The notes under the pieces are model-generated. The model was not told the DNA's origin. It searched no databases and saw only the letters and a list, made by a program, of their open reading frames with translations. From assembly GCF_002286815.1 (NCBI RefSeq), contig NZ_MUNM01000040.1, positions 124,001 to 188,000 of the forward strand: 64,000 bases of DNA. Direction: 5' to 3'. A program made the position numbers and the translations under genes. This stretch comes from Pseudomonas sp. PICF141 (GTDB taxonomy: Bacteria > Pseudomonadota > Gammaproteobacteria > Pseudomonadales > Pseudomonadaceae). Shown in pieces: positions 41,108 through 49,632 of the stretch (positions within the stretch are counted from its first letter, which is position 1; each line of letters starts with the position of its first letter).

Positions 41108-42538
41108 TCAAAGACTCAAACGTTTTCGTAATGTCTGGACATGATTCTGCCATTCACCCAGAACCTCTCGCTGAAACGATGTAGCACTAGTCGCCAGTTC
41201 AGCAGCCGCCTGCAGAAAACTATTCAACGTATTGGGAGCGCCCCATTCAGGTGCACACAAACGTTTCTGACAGAATATTCGCCAGCGTTCTTGCTCTTCC
41301 AGGCTCAACGTATCGGGAAAGTTGCGTGCGCGATAACGAAACAATAATTCAGGCAAACGTTCATCATCGAAAGGCCACTGTTCTTGTGCTAACTGCGCCG
41401 GGTCGGCAGCCCTGACTTGCTCACATAGACGCCGGTCCCGATCACCGATAAAACCGTCGTATAACTGTTGCTCGGGGTCTTGGCTTTGAGCGAAATCGTC
41501 ACTGGCGTAAATACCTGTCACTTTATCTCGCCAAACTTGTTGTGCGTCACTTAGCCGCAGCGCCCGCTGCTGATAAAGCGCCATATCCAGCCCCAGACGT
41601 TGCTGATCTGCAGGACGCAGTACCGATAATGGCGCCACTACCGGGCACTTGTTTATGTGTATGAGCTTGAGCGGCACCGGCAGTTCGCCTTCGGCCAAGT
41701 CATCGCGGCGGGTGTAAAGCCGCTGACGCAAGGTTTCGGCATCCAGATCAAGCAATCCCTGAGGGTCCAGGTGCAAGTCACAGACAATCAGCGCATTGCG
41801 ATTACGTGGATGCCAGGCCAACGGCAGAACCACACCCACATAGTTGCGGGCCGCCGAAAAGCGTCCGGAAATATGCACCATTGGCTGCAACAGCCGAATT
41901 TGATCCATGACTTTTTGCTTACTGCGAAGTTGAAACAGCCAGTCATATAACTTTGGCTGTTTTTCCCGAATCAGACGCGCCAACGCAATCGTGGCCCGAA
42001 CATCCGACAACGCCTCGTGCGCATGCCCATGATCGATGCCATTGGCGGCGGTCAGACGTTCGAGTTTGAGCGTGACTCGCCCCTCGTCGTCCCTGGGCCA
42101 GACGAGGCCATCGGGGCGCAAGGCATAAGCCGCGCGCACCACGTCGATCAAGTCCCAGCGGCTATTGCCGCCCTGCCATTCCCGTGCGTAGGGGTCGAAA
42201 AAGTTTCGATACAGGCTGTAACGGGTCATCTCGTCATCGAAACGCAGCGTGTTGTATCCGGCCCCACAGGTGCCGGGCGCCGCGAGTTGGGCATGCACCC
42301 GTGTCATGAAATCGGCTTCGCTCAAACCCTGCTCGAGCAGACGCGCAGGCGTAATACCGGTGATCGCGCACGCCGCCGGATGCGGCAGGATGTCGTCACT
42401 GGGCTGGCAATAAAGGTTGACCGGTTCGTCTATTTCATTGAGATCGAAGTCGGTGCGAATCCCCGCCACTTGCAGCGGACGGTCGCAACGGGGGTTGATA
42501 CCCGTGGTTTCATAGTCGTACCAGAAGATCGAGGTCAC
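41108..42538 (-). CDS. sbcB: Exodeoxyribonuclease I
   Basis: SbcB is a 3' to 5' single-strand DNA exonuclease used in recombination and mismatch repair. The DEDDh exonuclease domain begins with IFWYDYETTGINPRCDRP. Later conserved parts are GYNTLRFDDEMTRY and HEALSDVRATIALA, followed by the SH3-like and helical C-terminal domains. I choose a GTG start (VTSIFWYDYE) preceded by AGGAACA, giving 476 residues, close to E. coli ExoI (475). The order purU-mvaT-sbcB is conserved. Confidence 0.95.
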   Translation of the reverse strand: MTSIFWYDYETTGINPRCDRPLQVAGIRTDFDLNEIDEPVNLYCQPSDDILPHPAACAITGITPARLLEQGLSEADFMTRVHAQLAAPGTCGAGYNTLRFDDEMTRYSLYRNFFDPYAREWQGGNSRWDLIDVVRAAYALRPDGLVWPRDDEGRVTLKLERLTAANGIDHGHAHEALSDVRATIALARLIREKQPKLYDWLFQLRSKQKVMDQIRLLQPMVHISGRFSAARNYVGVVLPLAWHPRNRNALIVCDLHLDPQGLLDLDAETLRQRLYTRRDDLAEGELPVPLKLIHINKCPVVAPLSVLRPADQQRLGLDMALYQQRALRLSDAQQVWRDKVTGIYASDDFAQSQDPEQQLYDGFIGDRDRRLCEQVRAADPAQLAQEQWPFDDERLPELLFRYRARNFPDTLSLEEQERWRIFCQKRLCAPEWGAPNTLNSFLQAAAELATSATSFQREVLGEWQNHVQTLRKRLSL

Positions 42539-42708
42539 GGGCTGTTCCTGAACTGAAGACCGGCGAAGTCTAGGCGCACACGCGGCGCCCCGACCAGAGT
42601 TCTTGTCATTCAATCATCTCTAACCACGCACCGTGCAATACATAGTTATGTCGTTTTCCCCCGAGAGGCTGCTAGCATCCGACGGACCAGGCCACATCAA
42701 GGTTGCCC

Positions 42709-43434
42709 ATGCTCGATACCACAGCCCCGCCAGGGAAAGCGACGCTGGCCCCGCCACTGGACACGCGGTATCACGTCGAAACGCCCGAAGGCATCGACTT
42801 GCCGCTGCGCCCGGCCGGGCTGATGGTACGCGCGCTGGCGTTCGCCATCGACCTGGCTCTGCGTGGGGCAATGCTGGGCCTGCTGTTCATTGTGTTGGCG
42901 TTTCTTGGAAAACTTGGCGCCGGGCTGGGTTCGATTCTAGTATTCGTGGTGAGCTGGTGGTACATGGTGCTGTTCGAGGTGCTCAATCAGGGCCGCTCGC
43001 CGGGCAAGCAATGGATGGGATTGCGCGTGGTGCATGACGATGGCACGCCGATCGGCTGGTCCGCGTCCTTGGTGCGCAACCTGCTGCGATTTGTCGATAT
43101 GTTGCCATTCGGCTACTTCCTCGGGGCAATCAGCTGCCTGCAACATCCCACCTTCAAACGCCTCGGCGACCTGGCCGCCGGTACGCTGGTGATCTACCGC
43201 GAACAACCGCTCACCCGCCCACAGCTGCCTGATGTCCCACCGCGGCGCGCAGCCTTCACACTGACACTGAGCGAGCAACGCGCCATACTCGGATTTGCCG
43301 AACGCCAGGGTGAACTCTCCGAGGCGCGGGCCAACGAGCTTGCCTCGATACTCGCGCAACCATTGCAGGTATCGACGCCACAAGCGAGAGCCGAACTCAA
43401 CGGTATCGCCCGCGCACTATTAGGCCCCACATGA
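42709..43434 (+). CDS. RDD family membrane protein (MoxR operon)
   Basis: A 241-residue RDD protein with hydrophobic segments near residues 42-62, 65-90 and 125-145, followed by a soluble C-terminal tail of about 70 residues. RDD-type motifs GLMVRALAFAIDLALR and SPGKQWMGLRVV are clear. It opens the operon that continues with SpoIIM-like, DUF4129, DUF4350, MoxR and DUF58 genes, and its stop overlaps the next start by four bases. Its role in the complex is unknown. Confidence 0.87.
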   Translation: MLDTTAPPGKATLAPPLDTRYHVETPEGIDLPLRPAGLMVRALAFAIDLALRGAMLGLLFIVLAFLGKLGAGLGSILVFVVSWWYMVLFEVLNQGRSPGKQWMGLRVVHDDGTPIGWSASLVRNLLRFVDMLPFGYFLGAISCLQHPTFKRLGDLAAGTLVIYREQPLTRPQLPDVPPRRAAFTLTLSEQRAILGFAERQGELSEARANELASILAQPLQVSTPQARAELNGIARALLGPT

Positions 43435-44408
43435 AGCAAAGCCTGTTCGAAAGTCGCCACCAAGCCGAATGGGAGCAGTTTGCACTCATGCTTGAGCGGC
43501 TGGAACGAGGCGAAGACGCCTCTGGCGTCGACAGTTTCCCCAGTGATTATCGACGGATTTGCCACCACCTGGCCCTGGCTCAGGAGCGCGGTTACAGCAG
43601 TTTCCTGATCGACTCATTGCAGCAACAGGTCCTGCGCGGGCATCAACAGCTTTATCGGCATCGCAGTCGACTGGGTGCCAACGTGTTGAGTTTCATCGTC
43701 GCCGATTTCCCGCGATTGGTGCGTCAACAGTGGCGCTTCGTCCTGGCCGCCAGCCTGATGTTCTTTGGCAGCCTGATCGGCTTCGCGTTGCTGGTGTATC
43801 TGTTCCCGGAACGGGTCTACAACCTGATCCCGGCCGAGCAGGTCAGCGAGATGCAAAGCATGTACGACCCTGTCGCCGGTCATTTGGGACGTTCGGCCGA
43901 ACGGGCCGCCAGTGAGAACTGGCTGATGTTCGGTTATTACATCATGCACAACATCGGCATCGCCTTTCAGACCTTCGCCAGTGGTTTGCTGTTTGGCCTG
44001 GGCAGCGCGTTTTTCCTGTTCTACAACGGGTTGATGATCGGTGCAGTGGCCGGACACCTGACGCACATCGGCTATGGCGAAACCTTCTGGTCGTTCGTGA
44101 TCGGCCATGGAGCCTTCGAATTGAGCGCCATTGCCCTGGCCGGCGCCGCAGGCCTGCAACTGGGTTGGGCCTTGATCGCGCCGGGGCGTCTGCCCCGTGC
44201 CGAAGCCTTGCAGCTGGCGGCGCGCAAGAGCGTGTTATTGATTTGCGGAGTCATGTTGTTTCTGCTGATTGCGGCGTTTATCGAAGCCTACTGGTCGTCG
44301 CGGACCGGGCTCACGCCGCTGACCAAATACCTGGTCGGCTCGGCGCTCTGGGGCCTGGTGGCGATTTATCTACTGTTCGCCGGACGGACTCGCCATGCGC
44401 CTGAGTGA
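43431..44408 (+). CDS. SpoIIM family (stage II sporulation protein M-like) membrane protein
   Basis: A 325-residue integral membrane protein with about five or six helices in residues 100-320. The conserved region NWLMFGYYIMHNIGIAFQTFASG and FVIGHGAFELSAIALAGAAG matches the SpoIIM family. In Bacillus, SpoIIM works with peptidoglycan hydrolases during engulfment; in proteobacteria the gene is a fixed member of MoxR-DUF58 operons with unproven role. It overlaps both neighbours by a few bases. Confidence 0.87.
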   Translation: MKQSLFESRHQAEWEQFALMLERLERGEDASGVDSFPSDYRRICHHLALAQERGYSSFLIDSLQQQVLRGHQQLYRHRSRLGANVLSFIVADFPRLVRQQWRFVLAASLMFFGSLIGFALLVYLFPERVYNLIPAEQVSEMQSMYDPVAGHLGRSAERAASENWLMFGYYIMHNIGIAFQTFASGLLFGLGSAFFLFYNGLMIGAVAGHLTHIGYGETFWSFVIGHGAFELSAIALAGAAGLQLGWALIAPGRLPRAEALQLAARKSVLLICGVMLFLLIAAFIEAYWSSRTGLTPLTKYLVGSALWGLVAIYLLFAGRTRHAPE

Positions 44409-45936
44409 TGCCAGTGTGGTGATTCGCCCGCGAACGACCTGGGAAGCCATGGACCTGGGCGTGCTGCTGAGTCAGCGCCATCGACGTTTGTTGATGACCA
44501 GTTGGGCCATCGTGACCTTGCCGATCTTCGCCCTGCTCACCTTGCTGTTGTGGGACTCGCCTTCTCTCGCCGTGTTCCTGTTCTGGTGGCTCAAACCGGC
44601 GTTCGATCGGCTGCCGCTGTACATCCTGTCCAAAGCCATGTTTGGCGAAACGCCCACGCTGAAGCAGGCCCTGCGCCAGTGGCCGCGCCTGCTCCAACCG
44701 CAATTACTGGCCAGCCTGACCTGGCGCCGCCTGAGCCTGAGCCGCAGTTTTCTGATGCCGGTGGTGCAACTCGAAGGTCTGTCGGGGGAAGAACGCCAAC
44801 AACGTTTACGCGTGCTGCTGCAACGTAACGCGGGCGCCGCCCAATGGCTGACGATCATCGGCGTGCATCTGGAAACTGCCCTGTGGATCGGCTTGATGGT
44901 GCTGTTCTATATGTTCTTGCCGCAACAGGTCGAACTCGACTGGGGCTGGCAGACCTTGATCACCGCTGCCACCCAAGACTGGCGGTGGCTGGAACACCTG
45001 ACCAATACCTTTTACGCTCTGGTGCTGATTGTCTGGGAACCGATCTATGTGGCCTGCGGCTTCAGCCTTTATCTGAACCGGCGCACGCGGCTGGAAGCCT
45101 GGGATATCGAGCTGGTCTTTCGCCGATTGCGCCAACGCTTGAGCAGCGCGGTCGTCACGCTGCTGCTGGCTGCGATCCTGCTGCTGCCGACGGCGCAAAA
45201 TGGCTGGGCCGCCGAACCGAATGTTTCACCGGAATCTGCCCGTTTGCTGGAGCAACCACTGACCAGCCAGGCATCTCGGGACAGCATCAAGGCCATCCTC
45301 GAGCAGCCGCCGTTCAAGAACAAGGAAACGGTGACCCGTTATCGGTTTGGCGAAGACAAACCCGCCCCCGACTCTGCGCACGCTCAAACGCCCGCATGGC
45401 TGAAGGCGCTGTTCAGCTTGCTGGACAGCCAACGCTTTGGTGTATTGGCCAGCCTGATCGAAATGCTGCTGTGGGGCACAGTGATCGCCGCCATTGGGTT
45501 GATGATCTGGCGTTACCGCGACTGGCTGCAGGCCTTTGGCAGCCGTCGACCTACCTTGAATCGCAAAATCACACGGCCATTCGCGCAGCAGGCGTTTGGC
45601 CTGGACCTCAACCGCGAAACCCTGCCCGCCGATATCGCGGCCAGCGCCGAAAGCCTCTGGCAGACCCAGCCCCGAGAAGCCCTTGGGTTGCTCTATCGCG
45701 CCCTGCTCAGCCATTTGCTGCATGACTTCAACATGGCGCTCAAACCCGCCGACACCGAAGGTGAAGTTCTTCAGCGGGTCGAACAACTCCAACAACCTGC
45801 CTTGCTGGCCTTCAGTAAAAACCTCACCGGGCACTGGCAGAACATGGCCTACGGGCATCGCCTGCCACCGGCGCATTTGCAGCAGGAACTCTGTGACGGC
45901 TGGCGCGCGTTATTCGGCCCGGGAGCGGGCCGTTGA
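44395..45936 (+). CDS. DUF4129 domain membrane protein
   Basis: A 513-residue membrane protein. Helices are visible near residues 35-60, 160-185, 200-225, 260-275 and 355-375. The C-terminal cytoplasmic part (about 400-510) is the DUF4129 region (EALGLLYRALLSHLLHDFN). The family is usually linked to transglutaminase and MoxR genes. It overlaps the SpoIIM gene by 14 bases and the DUF4350 gene by four. Function is unknown; it probably forms an inner-membrane complex with the neighbours. Confidence 0.82.
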   Translation: MRLSDASVVIRPRTTWEAMDLGVLLSQRHRRLLMTSWAIVTLPIFALLTLLLWDSPSLAVFLFWWLKPAFDRLPLYILSKAMFGETPTLKQALRQWPRLLQPQLLASLTWRRLSLSRSFLMPVVQLEGLSGEERQQRLRVLLQRNAGAAQWLTIIGVHLETALWIGLMVLFYMFLPQQVELDWGWQTLITAATQDWRWLEHLTNTFYALVLIVWEPIYVACGFSLYLNRRTRLEAWDIELVFRRLRQRLSSAVVTLLLAAILLLPTAQNGWAAEPNVSPESARLLEQPLTSQASRDSIKAILEQPPFKNKETVTRYRFGEDKPAPDSAHAQTPAWLKALFSLLDSQRFGVLASLIEMLLWGTVIAAIGLMIWRYRDWLQAFGSRRPTLNRKITRPFAQQAFGLDLNRETLPADIAASAESLWQTQPREALGLLYRALLSHLLHDFNMALKPADTEGEVLQRVEQLQQPALLAFSKNLTGHWQNMAYGHRLPPAHLQQELCDGWRALFGPGAGR

Positions 45937-47096
45937 ACCGGCGTTTGTGGCTTTCGGTCGGTGCGTTCATCGCCCTGCTGGTGGGCGCGTTGAGCATCTA
46001 CCTGTATGTCAAGGCCACGCCCTATCAGGTAGAAATCGATCACGGCCCGTCTCCCGAAGCCCAGGCCAACCCGTATCTGGCGGCCGAGCATTTTCTGCGC
46101 AAACAGGGCCTGCTTGTCAGCCACGCCAACAGCCTCGACATCTTGCCTACGCTCAAGCCTCATCAGCGCAGTTTGTTGTTGCTCGGCGATCGGTCGAACA
46201 TGTCGCCGCGACAGGTGGATCAGGTGTTGAACTGGACCCGGGCCGGTGGACGTCTTTTGTTCGTCGCCGAAGCGCTGTGGGATGAGAAGACCGGTCAGAG
46301 TAACGACTTGCTGCTCGATCGTGTGCAGTTGCGCCAGTCCCTGAGCAAAGACCTCAAGGAACCGCCGCCGGATCCTGAAGACGATCCCTACCCGAAACTG
46401 ACCAAGCTATACCTGGAAAACGAAGAAGCGCCGGCCTACGTCGGCTTCAATACCGAGTTCCATCTCGACGACCCGAAAAACCTCGCCCACGCCTGGGCCA
46501 ACAGCGGCAAGGCCACGCACATGATGCAAGTGGCTCAAGGGTTGGGCTCGATCACCGTGGTCACCGATGCCGACCTCTGGAAAACCCCGACCATCGACCA
46601 GTACGACAACGCCTGGTTACTGTGGTACCTGACGGCCGACACAGACGTGACCCTGCTGTTCACTACCGATCACGACAGTCTGCTGACCTTGCTGTGGCGC
46701 AACTTTCCACAAGCACTGGTGGCCCTGATTGCCTTGATCGCCTTGGGGTTCTGGCACGTCGGCGTGCGCAATGGCCCATTGCTCGAACCTGCCCCAAGGG
46801 CACGTCGTCAACTTCAGGAACACCTGCGTGCCAGCGCTGATTTCATGCTGCGTCGCAATGGCCAGCACAGCCTGTTGCAAGCCTTGCAGCAAGATATCCT
46901 GCGTCGTGTCCGTCACCGTCATCCTGGTTTTGAACAACTCGGCGTTGCCGAACAATGGCTCGTGCTCGCACGCCTGACTGGCCACTCCACACGCGCCGTC
47001 AGCCAGGCCATGAGCCCGCGAGCAAAGCAGCGGCTGCCCAACGCTGAATTCAGCCGTCAGGTCGCCCAGCTGCAAAATTTGAGGAACACCTTATGA
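45933..47096 (+). CDS. DUF4350 domain protein
   Basis: A 387-residue protein with an N-terminal membrane helix (about residues 5-27), a periplasmic domain of about 230 residues belonging to DUF4350 (VEIDHGPSPEAQANPYLAAE; LLLLGDRSNMSPRQVDQVLNW), a second helix near 265-283, and a cytoplasmic C-terminal part. The periplasmic part resembles a class I amidotransferase-like Rossmann fold without clear catalytic residues. It overlaps the moxR gene by four bases. Confidence 0.82.
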   Translation: MNRRLWLSVGAFIALLVGALSIYLYVKATPYQVEIDHGPSPEAQANPYLAAEHFLRKQGLLVSHANSLDILPTLKPHQRSLLLLGDRSNMSPRQVDQVLNWTRAGGRLLFVAEALWDEKTGQSNDLLLDRVQLRQSLSKDLKEPPPDPEDDPYPKLTKLYLENEEAPAYVGFNTEFHLDDPKNLAHAWANSGKATHMMQVAQGLGSITVVTDADLWKTPTIDQYDNAWLLWYLTADTDVTLLFTTDHDSLLTLLWRNFPQALVALIALIALGFWHVGVRNGPLLEPAPRARRQLQEHLRASADFMLRRNGQHSLLQALQQDILRRVRHRHPGFEQLGVAEQWLVLARLTGHSTRAVSQAMSPRAKQRLPNAEFSRQVAQLQNLRNTL

Positions 47097-48094
47097 CTGA
47101 ACAGATCGAGCCCGGTACACAGACCCACGCCGCCCAGCAGCGCCAACGCGCCAGCCAGTTGGCCCAAGCGATAAGAACAGAACTGCAAAAAGCCGTGATC
47201 GGCCAGGACATCGTGATCGACGACGTGCTCACCGCCCTGATCGCCGGCGGCCATGTACTGCTCGAAGGCGTGCCGGGGTTGGGCAAGACCTTGTTGGTAC
47301 GCGCCCTCGCTCGCTGCTTCGGCGGTGAGTTCGCACGTATCCAGTTCACCCCGGACCTGATGCCCAGCGACGTCACCGGGCACGCGGTGTACGACTTGCA
47401 AACCGAGCAATTCAAACTGCGCAAAGGCCCGCTGTTTACCCACCTGCTGCTGGCCGACGAGATCAACCGCGCCCCGGCGAAAACCCAGGCTGCGCTGCTC
47501 GAAGCCATGCAGGAACGCCAGGTTACCCTCGAAGGCCGCGCCCTGCCGATCGCACAACCGTTCATGGTACTCGCCACGCAAAACCCCATCGAACAGGAAG
47601 GCACTTACCCGTTGCCGGAAGCCGAACTCGACCGCTTCATGCTCAAGGTACGCATGGACTACCCCGATGCCGAGCAGGAATTGAACATGGTGCGCCAGGT
47701 CAGCCGCTCGACCCGCGCCGACATGCTGGATGTGCAACCATTGCGCACCGTGTTGCAAGCCAAGGATGTGCTGGCCTTGCAACGCATTGCCAGTGAGCTG
47801 CCCATGGATGATCAGGTACTCGATTACGCCGTGCGCCTGGCCCGCACCACCCGAACCTGGCCGGGGCTGACCCTCGGCGCCGGGCCTCGTGCATCAATCG
47901 CGCTGGTACGTTGCGCCCGCGCCCGGGCCTTGTTGCGCGGTGGCGAGTTTGTGATCCCGGATGACATCAAGGGCTGTGCACTGTCGGTGTTGCGTCACCG
48001 GGTACGGATTGCCCCGGAGCTGGACATCGAAGGGCTGGACGTCGATCAGGTGCTCCGGCAGTTGCTCGACCAAGTGCCGGCACCACGGCTGTGA
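47093..48094 (+). CDS. moxR: MoxR family AAA+ ATPase
   Basis: MoxR ATPases are chaperone-like AAA+ proteins that help assemble or activate complexes with von Willebrand factor-type partners. The 333-residue protein has Walker A in LLEGVPGLGKTLLVRAL near residue 65, Walker B in LLLADEINRAP and sensor 1 in LATQNPIEQEGTYPLPEAE. It works with the DUF58 protein encoded 200 bases downstream. A REP repeat interrupts the otherwise tightly overlapping operon here. Confidence 0.93.
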   Translation: MTEQIEPGTQTHAAQQRQRASQLAQAIRTELQKAVIGQDIVIDDVLTALIAGGHVLLEGVPGLGKTLLVRALARCFGGEFARIQFTPDLMPSDVTGHAVYDLQTEQFKLRKGPLFTHLLLADEINRAPAKTQAALLEAMQERQVTLEGRALPIAQPFMVLATQNPIEQEGTYPLPEAELDRFMLKVRMDYPDAEQELNMVRQVSRSTRADMLDVQPLRTVLQAKDVLALQRIASELPMDDQVLDYAVRLARTTRTWPGLTLGAGPRASIALVRCARARALLRGGEFVIPDDIKGCALSVLRHRVRIAPELDIEGLDVDQVLRQLLDQVPAPRL

Positions 48095-48104
48095 CCGACA
48101 CTCC

Positions 48105-48238
48105 CGTGGCGAGGGGGCTTGCCCCCGTTGGGCCGCGAAGCAGCCCCACAACCTATCGACGCGTAATGTCAGATAAAACGCGTCTGCCTGTTTTACGACG
48201 GCTTCGCAGTCGAACGCGGGCGAGCCCGCTCGCCACAG
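48105..48238. repeat. REP-type inverted repeat inside the MoxR operon
   Basis: CGTGGCGAGGGGGCTTGCCCCCGTTGGG at the left and GCGGGCGAGCCCGCTCGCCACAG at the right lie between moxR and the DUF58 gene. Its place inside a cotranscribed set could attenuate or stabilise the downstream RNA. Confidence 0.8.
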
Positions 48239-48290
48239 AGGTACTGTTCCAGATTCTTGAATGCAATCCCTGCCAGAGAGCCGCGACACG

Positions 48291-49622
48291 ATGAAACCCT
48301 CTCGCCTGCTGCTGATCTGGCTCGCGGCCCTGCTGGCCATCGGCATCGTGCTGGGCACCTTGCGAGCCTTGGACATCGCCGTTCCATCGAACCTGTTATC
48401 GATCAACTGGGGATTGCTCCTGGCGCTGCTGGCCTTGGCGATACTCGACGCCATCCGCCTCGAACGACTGCCCTCGCCTCGCGTGCAACGGCAAATGCCC
48501 GGCAGCCTGGCGCTTGGTCGATGGGGCGACGTGCGACTGGAGGTCGAGCATGATTTCGCTCAACCGCTGAATGTACAAATCTTCGACCACGCCCCGGAGG
48601 GCCTGAGTTTCGAAAACCTGCCCCTGTCGGTCGAACTGCAACCCGGCCAGCACAGCCAGATCGGCTATCGCCTGCGCCCCCTCAAGCGCGGCCACTTTAC
48701 CTTTGACCGCTGCGAAATCAGCCTGCCGAGCCCAATGGGCCTGTGGTCAGGCAAGCGTCTATTGAACGTAGTCGACAGCACCCGCGTCTACCCCGACTTC
48801 GCCCGCCTCTACGGCGGTCAATTGCTGGCGGTGGACAACTGGCTCAGCCAACTCGGCGTGCGCCAACGCCCACGTCGTGGCCTGGGCATGGAGTTTCACC
48901 AGTTACGGGAATTCAGAGAAGGCGACAGCCTGCGCCAGATCGACTGGAAAGCCACCGCCCGCCAACGCACACCAATTGCCCGTGAATATGAGGACGAACG
49001 CGATCAGCAAATCATGTTCCTGCTCGATTGCGGCCGGCGCATGCGCAGCCAGGACGATGAACTGTCACATTTCGATCATGCGCTCAACGCCTGCCTGTTG
49101 CTCAGCTACGTGGCCTTGCGCCAGGGTGATGCGGTGGGTTTGTGTACCTTCGCCGGCGATCAGGCACGCTACCTCGCACCGATCAAGGGCGCCAGCCAAC
49201 TCAATGTGTTGCTCAATAGCGTCTACGATCTCGCTAGCAGCAAACGCCCCGCCGACTATCAGGCAGCGGCTAATCAATTGCTGGCAAGACAGAAACGCCG
49301 GGCGCTGGTGGTGCTGGTGACCAATCTGCGTGATGAAGATGATGAGGGTCTGGTTGGTGCGGTCAAACACCTGAGTCAGCTACATCAGGTGCTGGTGGTC
49401 AGCTTGCGCGAAGAAGCCCTCGATCGAGTGCGACATGCGCCGGTGCAGACGTTGCCGGAAGCGCTGGCCTATTGCGGCACGCTGGATTACCTGAACGCAC
49501 GGGCCGAACTCCATGAGCGGTTGAATGCTCATGGGGTTTCGGTGCTGGATGCAAGGCCTGGGGAGTTAGGTACGGCGTTGGTGACGCGGTATCTGGGATG
49601 GAAGCGAGTGGGCGCACTCTGA
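48291..49622 (+). CDS. DUF58 domain protein, MoxR partner
   Basis: A 443-residue protein with two N-terminal membrane helices (about residues 8-28 and 35-55) and a soluble part holding the DUF58 region (GLGMEFHQLREFREGDSLRQ, then DWKATAR) fused into a von Willebrand A-like fold (FLLDCGRRM). Such proteins are clients or effectors of MoxR ATPases in stress and envelope functions. The ATG giving MKPSRLLLIW is preferred over one ten codons upstream. It is the last gene of the operon and converges with the toxin-like cluster. Confidence 0.88.
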   Translation: MKPSRLLLIWLAALLAIGIVLGTLRALDIAVPSNLLSINWGLLLALLALAILDAIRLERLPSPRVQRQMPGSLALGRWGDVRLEVEHDFAQPLNVQIFDHAPEGLSFENLPLSVELQPGQHSQIGYRLRPLKRGHFTFDRCEISLPSPMGLWSGKRLLNVVDSTRVYPDFARLYGGQLLAVDNWLSQLGVRQRPRRGLGMEFHQLREFREGDSLRQIDWKATARQRTPIAREYEDERDQQIMFLLDCGRRMRSQDDELSHFDHALNACLLLSYVALRQGDAVGLCTFAGDQARYLAPIKGASQLNVLLNSVYDLASSKRPADYQAAANQLLARQKRRALVVLVTNLRDEDDEGLVGAVKHLSQLHQVLVVSLREEALDRVRHAPVQTLPEALAYCGTLDYLNARAELHERLNAHGVSVLDARPGELGTALVTRYLGWKRVGAL

Positions 49623-49632
49623 CGCCCCCACC

